The translations under genes and the position numbers were made by a program. DNA of 64,000 nt from Microbacterium sp. SSM24. Lineage in GTDB: Bacteria > Actinomycetota > Actinomycetes > Actinomycetales > Microbacteriaceae. The first letter of the stretch is position 1. Every line of letters begins with the position of its first letter. The notes under the pieces were generated by a model. It worked only from the letters and a program-made list of their open reading frames with translations, was not told the DNA's origin and did not search any database. Below, piece after piece: positions 34,710 to 44,102 of this stretch. Location: the NCBI RefSeq assembly GCF_025989145.1, contig NZ_JAPDNQ010000001.1:1736001-1800000 (forward strand), given 5' to 3'.

Positions 34710-35163
34710 GCGCGGGCCAGAGTGCGTTGGAATCCCCCAGGGGTGCTCGTGCGGCTACCGGTGCCACTGCAGTTTCAATTCCTTCGTCTCGGGGTGGGAG
34801 CATCAGCGGGAACAAACGCAGTGAATCGAGCGTGACTCGGTGCAGTGCTGGAGAACTCCGAGCGCTGATTTCATGCGGTTCTGAGACCTGGTGTGATTCC
34901 TGTGACCTGATCCCGTATGCGTTCAAATTCCACCGTCACTGCAGAAGCGCGAGATCCGTTGTAAACACTGAGATCGCGGGCTTCTCTCATTGGCCCGCGA
35001 GGCGAAGTGAGTGCGTATTAAGAACATTCGCTGTTCTCAGCTGACTCGCGAAGCACTGTGATGTCTCAAGGCATAGTGACGCTTCTTCGGTCTGCATCTA
35101 GATCTCAGTTAGGCCGTCTAGCGCACTCGAGCTACACCGTAGCTCGCTGGGGTCGAATAGTGC
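34710..35163. other. Gene-free stretch with degenerate tRNA-end-like sequences
   Basis: No gene is supported. Position 34921 begins GTTCAAATTCCACCGTC, like the T-arm and acceptor of tRNA-Ser. It is followed by an 8-bp hairpin TCGCGGGC...GCCCGCGA (34974-35000), echoing the tRNA-terminator layout. A weaker match, TTTCAATTCCTTCGTCTCGG, lies near 34777. Base composition is lower in GC than the left part of the island. Confidence 0.5.
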
Positions 35164-36360
35164 TCAGCCAGTCGCGCCGAGCTTCGAGGCCTTGGAGGTC
35201 GCGTCGGCACCCTTCCCGATCATGTCCACGATCTGGTTCAGTTGCTCATTGGTCGGTCCCGCGTGCTTCGCCGCGTCGCGACTGCTGAAGCGAGAGAGAG
35301 TGTTCCTGATGAACACCGTGTCCCCGAGAACACGGCGCACCTCGGTCCGCTCGTCGTCCTCGGCGCCCGCGTAGAACGGCTCCAGGGCGGCGAGGGCGAG
35401 CTTCACGTCCTCCGCGCTGTCGGCCTCGCGGAAGTGCCGGCGAGATTCGATGGTGAGGAACGAGCCGACGCCGGCGAGAGCGAGGACGAGGGCACCGCGA
35501 AGAATGCCATCTCCGATCGTGAGCGTGAGGTCCTTATCGATCGCGATCCACAGAATCCAAGCGCCGACGACGACCGCGAGCGCGAAGAACACGAATGATG
35601 CCCAACGGAGGCCGTGAGCGTTCCAGCGCTCCCGCTTCGCCCGCCCGGCCCAGTCCGCGGCGGTGAGGTGGCCGGCGGCCTGCTCGACGAGTCTGCGACC
35701 CGTGAGTGCCGCAGTTGAGAGCAAGCTGATGTGAGCCGTCATGTCGGCGTCGAGCTCGTTGTCGCGCTTCTCGCGGTCCTGCTTCCACGTCGCCAGATCG
35801 GCCTCCCACTCTCTCCGCAACTGCTCGTCAGCGGTGCTCACGACCTGGCTGATGGTCGCGGCATCAGCGGTGAGCTTCTCGTGTTGAGCATCGACCTTCT
35901 TCGTGAGCGCGGCGAGCTCCGCCGTCTTAGCGACGACCTCGTCGTTCAGCGTCGATGCCGATGCCTTGAGCTGCTCCAGCTCCTTCTGTCGAGCCGCGAC
36001 TGCGGTATCGAGCGCGGCAACATACGCCTCGTTGACCTGACGGGGTGGAGGACCAGGCAGATCGCGCACCCGCGCGCGAAGGTCATTCATGTAGGACTGC
36101 TGCGACCAGGACCTGAAGGACTGCTCGTCCGTCGCGAGCTGGTTAAGGATGTCGCGGATGATGTCGAGAATGTCGTCGTACAGCGTCGGTTGGGGGTTGG
36201 ACTTCGACCGGGCAGCCGACTCCAGCACGTTGATGACTTCGACGCGGTTCTGTTCGGCGGGCTGCTGGGAGTACTTGACCGTTTCGAGCGCACCGCGCTT
36301 GAGCTCGATGAGCCCCCACACCTCGTGCTGTCGATACCGCTCGATAGGAGTCTGGGTCAT
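35164..36360 (-). CDS. Coiled-coil membrane protein, unknown function
   Basis: A 398-residue protein I do not recognise. Residues 1-130 are helical with charged patches (MTQTPIERYRQHEVWGLIEL, YDDILDIIRDILNQLATDEQ). Residues about 125-235 form a long coiled coil (AARQKELEQLKASASTLNDE, LAALTKKVDAQHEKL). Two membrane helices follow (GLRWASFVFFALAVVVGAWI and ILRGALVLALAGVGSFLTI), then a cytoplasmic C-terminal helical domain. A -10 box TACATT ends 6 nt before the ATG, suggesting a leaderless mRNA. It sits alone at the right part of the island. A role in phage defence or stress sensing is possible but nothing in the sequence shows it. Confidence 0.7.
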   Translation of the reverse strand: MTQTPIERYRQHEVWGLIELKRGALETVKYSQQPAEQNRVEVINVLESAARSKSNPQPTLYDDILDIIRDILNQLATDEQSFRSWSQQSYMNDLRARVRDLPGPPPRQVNEAYVAALDTAVAARQKELEQLKASASTLNDEVVAKTAELAALTKKVDAQHEKLTADAATISQVVSTADEQLRREWEADLATWKQDREKRDNELDADMTAHISLLSTAALTGRRLVEQAAGHLTAADWAGRAKRERWNAHGLRWASFVFFALAVVVGAWILWIAIDKDLTLTIGDGILRGALVLALAGVGSFLTIESRRHFREADSAEDVKLALAALEPFYAGAEDDERTEVRRVLGDTVFIRNTLSRFSSRDAAKHAGPTNEQLNQIVDMIGKGADATSKASKLGATG

Positions 36361-36987
36361 GAGTGGAATGTAGCGGGAGGCGCCGACGCCGGATCGCCGA
36401 CGTGCGGAGAGATCGTCACGCGACGGCACCTTAAGCGACGCACACGGCACCGCGTCCCACTCCGTTCAGAGCATGTCCCTGACTAGCCATGTCAATGCCA
36501 CGGCCTCACCGGTGCGACAGTTCATCTTCGCGAGCGGGCATTGCTTCGCGACAGCTAGCACGCGGGGCTCAGCAGGGGCGGCCAGCTAGCAACGCAGTCC
36601 GACTTCCACGAGCTCACCGCGCTCGAGACTCGACTCCCGATCCTGGCGAGGTCAAGCCCTCGCCGCGGAAGAGTCACGGGATCGCGGCGCTAATCGCTTC
36701 CGACTACCGCATCCGAATGAATCTGTCGGGCTTTGACGTCGCGTGGGTGCGAACGGAACGTCGTCGGCTGACGAGGTGTGCTCGGCTCTGGACGCGGCAA
36801 CTGAGGCGGCTCAGTGACGACCTCTCGACACTAGGCCTTCAACTCGGGCAGGTCCGCGCTCGACTGTGAGGACTGCGGCGTTCTTGCATCGGCGCAGTCG
36901 ATGCGGACGGCGCGCCCCAGCCGATATATTCAGCGAGATCTGACCCAGACCGCAGGTCGACGGGCGCATAAACATTCGGAGGGGAAT
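36361..36987. other. Gene-free stretch between two unknown island genes
   Basis: No supported gene; a 126-codon frame at 36489 has no ribosome site and no protein-like pattern. The left edge carries the promoter of the minus-strand gene (TACATT on the minus strand, 36367-36372). The right edge has TATATT at 36925-36930, a possible -10 for the next plus-strand gene. Confidence 0.45.
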
Positions 36988-37767
36988 CTGGCTAAGAAGA
37001 TTGGCCCGAAGATGGGTTCTGAGTCTCCGCAACTCGATCCGGGTTTCTGGCGCCGGTTACGGTCTGCCGTCCAGCGGATCGACACCAATCTCGCCGAACT
37101 TGTCTCGCGAGGGCGCACTGATCGAGGCGCCCACAAACGGTTGCCAGTGCTAGATATCACCGCTCTGGTAGTGGCGGTGGCTGCCACCGTGCTCGCTGTT
37201 GTCGGCGTCGCACAGGGGTCAACGGCGATCAACCAGAACTCGACCGCCCTCGATGGGTTGAACGATTCGCTGCAACGAGCCGACATCGCAGCCGTCTACG
37301 AGGTGGGGATGTCATGGTGCGGGGACCCTGATCGGGACATTGTCACGTCGACGATCGCGACCGCAATCCTCACAAACGTTGGAAGGCTGCCAATCACCGT
37401 CATGCATGTGGGGGATGGATCTCGGGAGGTGAACGACTTTGCATCAGCACCAGTCGGTGACGCGCAAAGCGGGGCAAAGAAGGGGCCATTCCTTCTCGAA
37501 GTAGGGCGAGCTATGTACGTCGCTTACGGTTCGAATCGTGTCGACTCGGTAAGCAGCGAAGTCGTACTGCGGTTGAGTGACGGCACAACTGCGAGGACAC
37601 GTTCGGCCGGCGGCGAAGCGCGATGGCTCACGTCGGTGATGCCGAGCATCGCGCCCGATGACGTGCTCTGCCCGAGTGGCGTGCTGATGTCGGTTCCGCT
37701 TGCGGACCTTGGTTCCTCGAGTCCTGATTTCGTTGTCGCCACGCCGTCGCCTTCACCCTCGCCCTAA
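36988..37767 (+). CDS. Single-helix membrane protein, unknown function
   Basis: About 259 residues with no recognised family. A basic cytoplasmic part (MAKKIGPKMG, RLRSAVQRIDTNLAELVSRG) leads to one membrane helix (ITALVVAVAATVLAVVGVAQ). An extracellular beta-rich domain follows (SWCGDPDRDIVTSTIATAIL, LPITVMHVGDGSREV, VVLRLSDGTTARTRS), with a Pro/Ser tail PSPSPSP. The start is uncertain. GGAGG at 36978-36982 stands 5 nt before an in-frame CTG at 36988, and the first in-frame ATG is 37012, which lacks a ribosome site. A -10-like TATATT at 36925 excludes starts further upstream. It may be a sensor or surface protein of the island. Confidence 0.6.
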   Translation: MAKKIGPKMGSESPQLDPGFWRRLRSAVQRIDTNLAELVSRGRTDRGAHKRLPVLDITALVVAVAATVLAVVGVAQGSTAINQNSTALDGLNDSLQRADIAAVYEVGMSWCGDPDRDIVTSTIATAILTNVGRLPITVMHVGDGSREVNDFASAPVGDAQSGAKKGPFLLEVGRAMYVAYGSNRVDSVSSEVVLRLSDGTTARTRSAGGEARWLTSVMPSIAPDDVLCPSGVLMSVPLADLGSSSPDFVVATPSPSPSP

Positions 37768-38517
37768 CGTCATTCCGTGAACGCTGGCGAGAACAATCTG
37801 GCGAGATCCGACTCAATCCCGGTGATTCGGAGCAGCGTAGATCGGCGGATTTCGGCGGCCAGTGATCCGGTGCGATCCCTGTGTAGCCCTGCGTAACGGT
37901 TCAAATCTCGCCGACAAGGGACTCACGACTTCTCCGTGTGACTGCTGGACTCGCCTTCTTGCAGCCGGAGCTTGCCGCAGTGCTCGGAGAGGACGCGCAT
38001 GGTCGATGAGGAGGGGAGTCGGATGACTCACCGGACCATCGAAACGCTCCGCATGTGGGTAGCGGAGCTTGAGAGGCGCAGGCCTTCGGCTGCGAGCACG
38101 ATCCGGGTGATCCCTCAGGACAGAGAATCAGGCCAACACTGGTCCAGTGGCTGTGCGGCTTTTGAACTCTCCGACCGAGATATACATCGAGCCGCCGATA
38201 CGGAGGCGGGAGCAATGGATGACTACGGTTGAGCCGCGCACTCCGTACGTGAGACTTGGGTCAGCCAACGTCCAACTCATGGCTGCCGCGGTGTCGACGC
38301 TTGCGCAACTGTGCGCGTTCTTCCAGCCCAAACTGACGGTTAAGCACGGGGCAGCGTCACTGGCCTGTCGACGAAACACGTCCGGATAGGGAGTGAGAAC
38401 GGTTTGAGAAGAGTTGAGACGGATTCGGCACAGCGAGGCTCACTAACGAAAGACCGATTGCGGCGGAATGATGCGCTTGCACACCGAACCTCACCTGCGA
38501 AATGTCTAGGGGTGGGA
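37768..38517. other. Gene-poor right end of the island
   Basis: Only one small ORF (38023) has support. There are two tRNA-like relics: GTTCAAATCTCGCCGAC at 37899, and GTGAGAACGGTTTGAGAAGAG near 38391, which matches GTGAGAACGATGTGAGAAGAG near 19662 and the copy near 38577. These short repeats next to the ends could be integrase arm sites. No integrase gene is present. Confidence 0.5.
38023..38232 (+). CDS. Possible small protein, 69 residues
   Basis: Proposed because AGGAGG lies exactly 8 nt before the ATG (38009-38014), the best ribosome site in this region. The product starts MTHRTIETLRMWVAELERRR, which would form one charged amphipathic helix. The rest is Ser/Asp-rich and has no known motif. 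No homologue is recognised, and the frame could be chance in gene-poor DNA. Confidence 0.35.
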   Translation: MTHRTIETLRMWVAELERRRPSAASTIRVIPQDRESGQHWSSGCAAFELSDRDIHRAADTEAGAMDDYG

Positions 38518-38757
38518 GTTCAAATCCCTCCGTCTCCGCCACGAATAGCCCCGATCAGGGGCTATCTCTATTCTACGTGAGAACGATTTGGGAAGAGGTT
38601 GCGCGCGTTCCCTGCGGCCGCGCCAGACATTGGCCGGTTCGGCAGCGTTCGTCTAGCCGGGCGAGCCGCGGAATCACGCGGGTCTCGACGTCATCGCCTC
38701 CGGGTCGAGGAACGGCTTTCGAGGGGACGCGGGGATCGACTCCTCCGCCTCCCTCGC
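38518..38757 (+). repeat. Right copy of the island-flanking direct repeat (attR-like)
   Basis: Begins with the same 24 bases as the tRNA-Ser 3' end plus CCA (38518-38541), without the rest of a tRNA gene. Then comes one mismatch and 23 identical bases with the terminator hairpin (38545-38565). Diverged homology with 19650-19842 continues to the GACGCGGGGATCGA block at 38726-38739. This is the copy expected on the far side of an element inserted at the 3' end of tRNA-Ser(GCU). Confidence 0.85.
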
Positions 38758-38879
38758 GCGCCTTCGTTCGTGACCTGATAGTCGACTTGGCGGCGGTGGT
38801 AACCCGCGGTCTCATCGACTGATCCGCACCTGTCGGTAGGTTTTCCACGCGCGTGGCGCGCGCCTGATCCACTCCGCCC

Positions 38880-40799
38880 TCACTCAGCCGTGACGGCGAA
38901 GACCGCGTAGTCGCCCGTGCCCGCGTAGTCGCGCACCGAGACGTCGAGTGCGAGCTCAGTGCCCGGCTCCACCGTCTCGATGAGGTACTCGAGGTTCTCG
39001 ATGTCTGCCCAGATGCCGACGTCGCCGGTGCGCTCGTAGACCCATTCCCCGTCGGCCGTCGACACGAGGGCGACCGGGAAGAGCAGACCATCGGGGTCGG
39101 GCTCGAACGCCCCGAGGGTGCCGCTCGCGTCGCGCGCGAACAGGTCCTCTTCCACAATCGTGCCGTCGTCATCGAGGACGATGGACAGGAGGGCGTCCTC
39201 GAACTCGGCCGGGTCGTCGCCGGGCGCGACGTAGTCCAGGGGGATGTCGATCACCGTGTGGCCGGTGCCGGGGTCGATGCCGATGCTCTGGTACACCAGG
39301 TGCTCGTCCTCGCCGTCGCCGATGAGCATGTAGGTGAGGTCGTATTCGGCCTGGATGCCGGACTGCCCGTCCTGATCCACGAGGTCGGCGGGCATCTCGA
39401 GCACGTAGACCGAGTCGCCGTCGCGCTCGAATCCGACGGCGACGGATGCCTCGACCAGCGAATCGCCGGTGTCTCCCTCGAGGGGCACGAACACGCTGAG
39501 GCCGTCCTCCCCGAAGCTCGCCTCGAGCGTGGCCTCATCGTCGAAGACGGCGCGCGAGGCCTCATCCAGCAGCGCCCCGCTCGTGAAGAACTCCGCGAGC
39601 GTCGCCGGCCAGGTCGGCACCCCCTCGAGGCCGAGGTAGTCGTCGTAGAAGTAGCTCTGCAGCGGCGGGAAGTAGATCGACAGTCCGGTCGACGCGGATG
39701 TCGCGGGGCCCGCGACATGCTCGATCACCATCGCATCGAGGGCCTCGATCGCTGCAGCCGCGCGAGTGGCCAGCTCGCCGTCGCCGCTCTCGACGAGATT
39801 GCCGAGGAAGCCCCCGAGGTCGATCTGGTACATGCTGGAGGCCGGGTCCGGGTCGCGACCGAACTCGAGGACGTCCTGCTGGGCGAACGCCAGCTCCGGG
39901 GTGTACGCGCCCGGATCGTCGATGTACGCCTCGGCCACGTCGCTCATCGCGGCCTGCAGGTCGTCGACGCCGGCGAGGTCGAGGATGCCGAGCGTGATGT
40001 CGGACTCTGTCCCTTCTTCGACCGCCTGCTCCGAGTACCCCTCGAGCATCGCGGAGGCGAGGGCGGGAGCATCCGTCTCGGGGTCGTCCTGGATGACGGC
40101 GAGCTGCTGGTAGTTCCAGCCGTGGCCGGGCTCGACCTCTTCGGACGCCACCATGTAGTCGGCGTAGGGGGCGAGCGTGCTCACGACCTCGTACGTCGCC
40201 ATGAGGCACGCGTCGAAGCCGATCATGTCGAGCTTGTCGACGCCGGTCGCGGCCAGCCCAGCATCGATGCCCGCGGCGATCTCGTCGAGTTCGAGCGGAT
40301 CCTCGCCGTCGGTCTCGTCGGCGCCCATCCCCAGCCATCCGCCGCCGTGGTCCCACAGCAGCAGCGCGTAGTTCTCGGCCGGATACTCGCTGACGGCCGT
40401 CTCGACGAAGCTCGCGAGGGTCGCGGGGTCACCGGTGTTGAGCTCGCCGAGGTCGGCGAGCTCGACGAACTCGTCCTGCTGCACCTCGAAGAGCTTGGTG
40501 TCCTCCCAGTCGTCGAGGTTGAGCACGCCGTCCGACGAGTAGTCGGGACTGCGGTCCACCATCGCGACGACGTTGAGATCGTCGCTCGACCCGACCGAGG
40601 CCATCTCGGTGAGGTCATCGAGGGCGTACGGCTCGAGGTTCGTGTCGCCCATCATGTAGACGAGGAAGGTCCAGGATGCCTCCCCCTCGGCGTCGTCGTC
40701 CGGCTCGGCCGCGCCCGTCTGAGCGAGGAACAGAGCGGTCAGGGCGGCGATCGCGATCAGCGGGATCACGACGAGCCACATGAATCGTTCCGGCTTCAT
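38880..40799 (-). CDS. Secreted clostripain-family (C11) cysteine protease
   Basis: A 639-residue protease anchored by one N-terminal helix (FMWLVVIPLIAIAALTALFL). The C11 catalytic dyad is visible: LLLWDHGGGWLGMG with His151 and MIGFDACLMATYEV with Cys198. The upstream strand WTFLVYMMGDTNLEPYALDD is also typical. The middle part is helical, and the C-terminal half is beta-rich and acidic, a likely extracellular partner or activation domain. Clostripain-type enzymes cleave after Arg or Lys; the specificity here is unknown. GGAGGAAGAGGA precedes the ATG. It starts 27 nt after the sulfatase stop, so both are probably exported or surface activities from one transcript. Confidence 0.88.
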   Translation of the reverse strand: MKPERFMWLVVIPLIAIAALTALFLAQTGAAEPDDDAEGEASWTFLVYMMGDTNLEPYALDDLTEMASVGSSDDLNVVAMVDRSPDYSSDGVLNLDDWEDTKLFEVQQDEFVELADLGELNTGDPATLASFVETAVSEYPAENYALLLWDHGGGWLGMGADETDGEDPLELDEIAAGIDAGLAATGVDKLDMIGFDACLMATYEVVSTLAPYADYMVASEEVEPGHGWNYQQLAVIQDDPETDAPALASAMLEGYSEQAVEEGTESDITLGILDLAGVDDLQAAMSDVAEAYIDDPGAYTPELAFAQQDVLEFGRDPDPASSMYQIDLGGFLGNLVESGDGELATRAAAAIEALDAMVIEHVAGPATSASTGLSIYFPPLQSYFYDDYLGLEGVPTWPATLAEFFTSGALLDEASRAVFDDEATLEASFGEDGLSVFVPLEGDTGDSLVEASVAVGFERDGDSVYVLEMPADLVDQDGQSGIQAEYDLTYMLIGDGEDEHLVYQSIGIDPGTGHTVIDIPLDYVAPGDDPAEFEDALLSIVLDDDGTIVEEDLFARDASGTLGAFEPDPDGLLFPVALVSTADGEWVYERTGDVGIWADIENLEYLIETVEPGTELALDVSVRDYAGTGDYAVFAVTAE

Positions 40800-40826
40800 T
40801 CCTCTTCCTCCCGCGCGGCGGCCACG

Positions 40827-43166
40827 TCACTTCGTGTAGGCGACGTGGAACCGGTCGATCGTTCCCTCGAAGGCGAACGGCATCCGGTCGGCGTACGCAC
40901 GCGACACCGGGCCCCCGTACGCACGGCCGACGTCGAGGCAGTCGTTCGCCGAGAACAGCAGCGGCGCGCTCACCGGAACGACGCCCGTGGCGGCATCCGT
41001 CCCGTCGACGCGCAGCGCCACGTTGAGCGGGCCGCCCGGTCGCGGCTCGACGTACGACGTGACCACTTCGATGGTGTGCGTCCCTGCCGGCAGGGGAGCC
41101 GAGGCGGCGACGGTCGTGCGCTGGACGAGGAAAAGGTTGTACTCGTAGGTGAGTACGCCGTCCACGAGGAACAGTGTCAGGCCGCCCCCGGCGCCGCCGA
41201 GCTTGTACAGCACGCCGTTGGCGGCCTCGCCGACCTCGACCTCGATCGTCACCGTGTTCGGCTTGTTGCCGAGTGCCGGGGCGCAGAATTCGGGCACACG
41301 GGTCGTGTCGCCGGTGAAGTCCCACTCGGTGTAGGGCGTGCTGATGCGGAGCTCGGGGTGGTACACCGGCACCCATAGTCCGGCGCCGACCGGCAGGACC
41401 TTGTTCTTGGCAGCCTCGATCGCGAAGAGCTCTTTGAGCGCGGCGAGCTTGTCGGGGTGCTCCGCGGCGAGGTCGCGGGCCTGGCTCCAGTCCTCGTCGA
41501 GGTTGTAGAGCTCCCACCTGTCCTCGTCGGGCGTCCACGTCGCGATCCCGGGAGGGGCACCGGGAACCCACGGCAGGCGCGGACCGGTCGTGGAGGCGAT
41601 CCAGCCGTCCTCGTAGATCGAGCGGCTCGCCATGACCTCGAAGTACTGCACCCGGTGGCGATCGTCTGCGGACTTGTCGTCGATCGAGTACGCGAAGCTC
41701 GTGCCGTCGATCGGATCCTGATGAATGCCGTTGACGTTCTCGGGAGCCGCGATGCCGAGGATCTCGTAGATCGTCGGGGCGAGGTCGATGACGTGGTGGA
41801 ACTGCGTGCGCGGCACCGGGTCGTGCTCGATGCGGCCCGGCCACTGGATGAACATCGGGTTGCGCGTGCCCCCGAGGTGCGACGCCATGAGCTTCATGCC
41901 CTGGTACGGCGTCGAGCCCGCCCACGCCCACGCGGCGTGGTACTGGTTGTCGGTCGCGGGGGTTCCGAGGGCATCGAGTCCACCGAGCTCGTCGAGCGCG
42001 GCGATGTGCTGGTCGATCGTGGTGGGGATCATGTTCTGCGCGAGCAGCTCGCTGATCGTGCCGTTCTGGCCCTCGCCCGAGGACCCGTTGTCGCCCCAGA
42101 TGTAGACGATGATCGTGTTGTCGCCATACCCCAGGCGCTCCAGCTCGTCCACCACGCGTCCTGACTGCACGTCGGCGTGCTCGCCGAATCCGGCGCACAC
42201 CTCCATGAGGCGGGCCTGGAACGGCTTCTGATGGTCGGGGATCTCGTCCCACCCCTGGAGGGACTCCGGACGTGGCGTGAGCTCGGCATCCTCCGGCACC
42301 CAGCCTGCGGCCTTCGCGCCGGCCAAGGCCTCCTCCCGGTAGACGTCCCAGCCGTCGTCGAACGCGCCGGCGTACTTGTCGGCCCACTCCTTCATGATGT
42401 GGTGCGGGCCGTGGATGGCGCCGGTGGCCCAGTACATGAAGAACGGCTTGTCGGGGGAGAGGGCCTTGTGGTCGCGCAGCCACGCGATCGCGTCGTCGGC
42501 GATGTCTTCGCTGAGGTGATATCCCTCTTCCGGAGACTTCGGCGGCAGCACGCTCGTGGTGTTGCGCACGAGGTTCGGTTCGTATTGGGATGCTTCGCCC
42601 GCGAGGAATCCGTAGAAGTACTCGAACCCGTTCCCGGTGGGCCAGTTGTCGTACGGTCCCGCTTTCGTCGTCTCCTCGGCGGGCGTGTTGTGCCATTTGC
42701 CCCACGCGGCGGTGGAGTAGCCGTAGTTGCGCAGGACCTCCGCCATCGTGGCGCTGCTCTTCGGGATGTGGCCGGAGTACCCGTCCCAGTCGTTCGCGAG
42801 TTCGGCGATCTGCCCCGCCCCGACGCGGTGGTGGTTGCGGCCCGTCAGCAGGGACGCCCGGGTCGGCGAGCACATCGACGTCGTGTGGAAGCGGTTGTAC
42901 CCGATGCCGGCCGACCGGATCCGCTCCAGCGTCGGAGTCTCGATCTTTCCGCCCAGCGGTGCCGGAAGCGCGGGGCCTGCGTCGTCGATGAGGATGACCA
43001 GAACGTTGGGGGCGTCCTCCGCGAGGTGCGGTTCGGTCGGGAGCGGCGAATAAGTCGACTCGGCCAGGGTACGGCCGGCGAAGCTGCCGGACGGCTTCGG
43101 TGGGAACGGAAGGGTTCGAGCAGGGGGCAGGGGGGTTCCGATCACCGATCGCGCAGCATCCGTCAT
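40827..43166 (-). CDS. Long arylsulfatase with C-terminal beta domain, copy 1
   Basis: A 779-residue alkaline-phosphatase-superfamily sulfatase. VLVILIDDAG gives the metal ligands Asp61/Asp62. The core signature SMCSPTRASLLTGRNHH carries Cys99, which becomes formylglycine, and the GKWHNTP block supplies the Lys/His pair. Further metal ligands lie in VYIWGDNGSSGEG. The last 180 residues (VTIEVEVGEAANGVLYKLGG, GTHTIEVVTSYVE, FSANDCLDVGRAYGG) resemble a concanavalin/LamG-like sandwich. No signal peptide is seen. The sulfatase needs a formylglycine-generating enzyme, which is not in this window. GAGGAG precedes the chosen ATG. A paralogue lies at 54951. Confidence 0.92.
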   Translation of the reverse strand: MTDAARSVIGTPLPPARTLPFPPKPSGSFAGRTLAESTYSPLPTEPHLAEDAPNVLVILIDDAGPALPAPLGGKIETPTLERIRSAGIGYNRFHTTSMCSPTRASLLTGRNHHRVGAGQIAELANDWDGYSGHIPKSSATMAEVLRNYGYSTAAWGKWHNTPAEETTKAGPYDNWPTGNGFEYFYGFLAGEASQYEPNLVRNTTSVLPPKSPEEGYHLSEDIADDAIAWLRDHKALSPDKPFFMYWATGAIHGPHHIMKEWADKYAGAFDDGWDVYREEALAGAKAAGWVPEDAELTPRPESLQGWDEIPDHQKPFQARLMEVCAGFGEHADVQSGRVVDELERLGYGDNTIIVYIWGDNGSSGEGQNGTISELLAQNMIPTTIDQHIAALDELGGLDALGTPATDNQYHAAWAWAGSTPYQGMKLMASHLGGTRNPMFIQWPGRIEHDPVPRTQFHHVIDLAPTIYEILGIAAPENVNGIHQDPIDGTSFAYSIDDKSADDRHRVQYFEVMASRSIYEDGWIASTTGPRLPWVPGAPPGIATWTPDEDRWELYNLDEDWSQARDLAAEHPDKLAALKELFAIEAAKNKVLPVGAGLWVPVYHPELRISTPYTEWDFTGDTTRVPEFCAPALGNKPNTVTIEVEVGEAANGVLYKLGGAGGGLTLFLVDGVLTYEYNLFLVQRTTVAASAPLPAGTHTIEVVTSYVEPRPGGPLNVALRVDGTDAATGVVPVSAPLLFSANDCLDVGRAYGGPVSRAYADRMPFAFEGTIDRFHVAYTK

Positions 43167-43277
43167 CTTCGTCTCCTCACTCGTGAGCACTCCTTCGGGG
43201 CTCCGCGATCCACGCTACGGTCGGCGGTCCGGGCGACCATCACACCATCGGGGTGATCTGCAGGCGGGACTCCTGAG

Positions 43278-44102
43278 TCAGGCCCCAGTAGCTCGATCCG
43301 GTATCGGTTCACCCCCCACGAGACGCGACGTCACCTCGACCCCGTCGATCCAGCGCCTCACCCGGCCGTCGTCGCCGACGATCATCCCGGTCGACTGCCC
43401 GGCGCGGCCGATCCAGCTCAGATCCTCGAAGCCGGAGACGACCGCCGCGGTCGCCCACACGTCGGCCCGCGCAAGGCCGGCGGCGATCAGGGTCGCAGAG
43501 ATGACGCCCGATGCAGGGAGTGCAGTTCGCGGGTCGATGACGTGAGCGCCCCGCTCTGCCGGACCGGACGTCGCCACCGCGCCATTGCGCACGGGCACGG
43601 TCGCGAGCACTCGCGATCGATCGACGGGATCGACGATTCCGACGTCCCATGTCCACGAGGCGCCGGAAGAAGTGAACAGCTGCAGGTCGCCGCCGGCGTT
43701 GATGCCCACCGCCATCACCCCGGACAAGTCGAGCAGAGGAGCCAGGTGTCTCCGCGCAGCCCGCTCGACCGACCAGCCCTTCACGTATCCGGTCGGATCG
43801 TACGACCCCGAGAACCGCGCGCTGAACAGGCCGCCGGTGTCGAGTTCGGCCTGGGCGCACGCCGCCGCGACGAGCGAGAGGTCGGTCGACGCATCCGCTG
43901 CCGCGAGTTCGCCCGCGGCCACCCGCCGCAGGTCCGAGTCAGGTCGATACATCGAGAACACCCGGTCGGCCTCACACAGTTCGTCGAAGCAGGCCTCGAT
44001 CGCGGCATCGACGACGGGATCGTCGGCACGACCGATCACGTGCACGCTCACGGCGGTGCCCATGATGTGGGACACCTCGACGCGCCGCCCGGGCGCGTTC
44101 AT
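43278..44102 (-). CDS. apbE: FAD:protein FMN transferase, ApbE family
   Basis: A 274-residue enzyme that attaches FMN from FAD to a threonine in target proteins. Family blocks are VSHIMGTAVSVHVIG, ADRVFSMYRPDSDLRRV, SGSYDPTGYVKGWSVERAAR, GINAGGDLQLF and AVATSGPAERGAHVIDPRT, with acidic metal-binding residues near DLSWIGRA. No export signal is evident, which is a little unusual because many ApbE proteins act outside the cytoplasmic membrane. The ATG overlaps the stop of the FMN-binding protein gene (ATGA), so enzyme and substrate are produced together. The neighbouring protein carries the matching acceptor motif. Confidence 0.93.
   Translation of the reverse strand: MNAPGRRVEVSHIMGTAVSVHVIGRADDPVVDAAIEACFDELCEADRVFSMYRPDSDLRRVAAGELAAADASTDLSLVAAACAQAELDTGGLFSARFSGSYDPTGYVKGWSVERAARRHLAPLLDLSGVMAVGINAGGDLQLFTSSGASWTWDVGIVDPVDRSRVLATVPVRNGAVATSGPAERGAHVIDPRTALPASGVISATLIAAGLARADVWATAAVVSGFEDLSWIGRAGQSTGMIVGDDGRVRRWIDGVEVTSRLVGGEPIPDRATGA

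Noticed and set aside
36489..36869. 126-codon plus-strand frame
   Set aside because: No ribosome site or -10 box near its start, and the product is Arg/Ser-rich without motif.
19602..38757. Prophage
   Set aside because: No capsid, tail, portal, terminase, lysis or integrase gene is present between the repeats.
39258..41378. 706-codon plus-strand frame opposite the C11 protease and sulfatase
   Set aside because: It spans the junction of two well-supported minus-strand genes and has no protein-like pattern.
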